From an uncultured Pseudomonadota bacterium (GTDB lineage: Bacteria > Pseudomonadota > Gammaproteobacteria > Burkholderiales > JALYOK01): a DNA stretch of 64,000 nucleotides. A program made the position numbers and the translations under genes. This document shows positions 63,097-64,000 of the stretch, one piece after another. The stretch is taken from NCBI GenBank assembly GCA_902826775.1, contig CADEHE010000002.1, positions 248,001-312,000 on the forward strand. Reading direction: 5' to 3'. The notes beneath the pieces were generated by a model. It was not told where the DNA came from. It ran no database searches and was given only the letters and a program-made list of their open reading frames with translations. Numbering within the stretch: position 1 is the first letter of the stretch; every line of letters begins with the position of its first letter.

Positions 63097-63291
63097 CTTC
63101 TCTATGACGCCGTTGACTGTGCCGGGCCCGCACATCAAGTAACAAACGCCACACCCGCCCGCGCGGGTGCGGCCTGCCAAAGTGATTGTTCTGTGATGCC
63201 GCGCCCGCAACGACTCGTTTCCTTGATATTCGTCAAAGCAGTGAAGTATGCATTGAGTAAGCTTTTTTGTGAACGCTGCGGATGCGGCTAA

Positions 63292-64000
<709 letters not shown>

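Overview
The window reads as a chromosomal segment of a GC-rich Gram-negative bacterium, most likely a betaproteobacterium (Burkholderiales or a relative). This rests on gene content and protein style: TypA, a HugZ-like protein, a divergent GroEL paralogue, a GldG/DUF4340 ABC module, an OFA-type MFS transporter, lipoproteins, many signal peptides and a group-42-like ECF sigma locus. No rRNA, tRNA, CRISPR array, transposase or phage gene was seen. The placement is an inference; no phylogenetic marker was compared.

Layout. 1-5 kb: a four-gene ABC-2/GldG-like operon on the minus strand. 5.2-7.6 kb: an OmpR-type response regulator and its histidine kinase, divergent from two exported proteins (7.8-9.2 kb). 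9.2-12.3 kb: small exported proteins (fasciclin, EF-hand) and an MFS transporter. 12.4-17.6 kb: an EEP-family nuclease, a YHS lipoprotein, a CoA-transferase/enoyl-CoA hydratase operon and an alpha/beta hydrolase. 18.0-25.2 kb: accessory island 1, with ECF sigma, a membrane anti-sigma-like protein and an exported caspase, followed by a second caspase, a GloVer-repeat protein with a JDVT-CTERM-like tail and an unknown exported protein. 25.5-37.3 kb: metabolism (split transketolase, single-chain biotin-dependent carboxylase, CmcJ-like, nitronate monooxygenase-like, HugZ-like, two TauD-family dioxygenases and a TauD remnant). 37.4-39.4 kb: typA. 39.6-44.5 kb: an ECF42-type sigma locus with DUF1428, two YCII/DGPF proteins, an SRPBCC protein, a beta-propeller and a ThiS/MoaD-like protein. 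44.7-63.1 kb: accessory island 2, with a BON lipoprotein, a secreted SGNH hydrolase, three exported coiled-coil proteins, a poly-glycine lipoprotein, a second ECF sigma/anti-sigma/caspase operon, and a 1334-residue exported WD40-caspase on the opposite strand. 63.3-64.0 kb: the first third of a GroEL paralogue, running off the window.

The most interesting signal is the repeated ECF sigma + membrane anti-sigma + exported caspase module, with four caspase-fold proteins in one window, all with export signals. Three cell-surface genes of the two islands (GloVer/JDVT protein, SGNH hydrolase, poly-Gly lipoprotein) share an upstream motif of the form TSACAA-N14-CGTC, the expected shape of an ECF-type promoter. 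I infer an envelope-located caspase regulon controlled by ECF factors. It is built from known families, but I do not recognise it as a described system.
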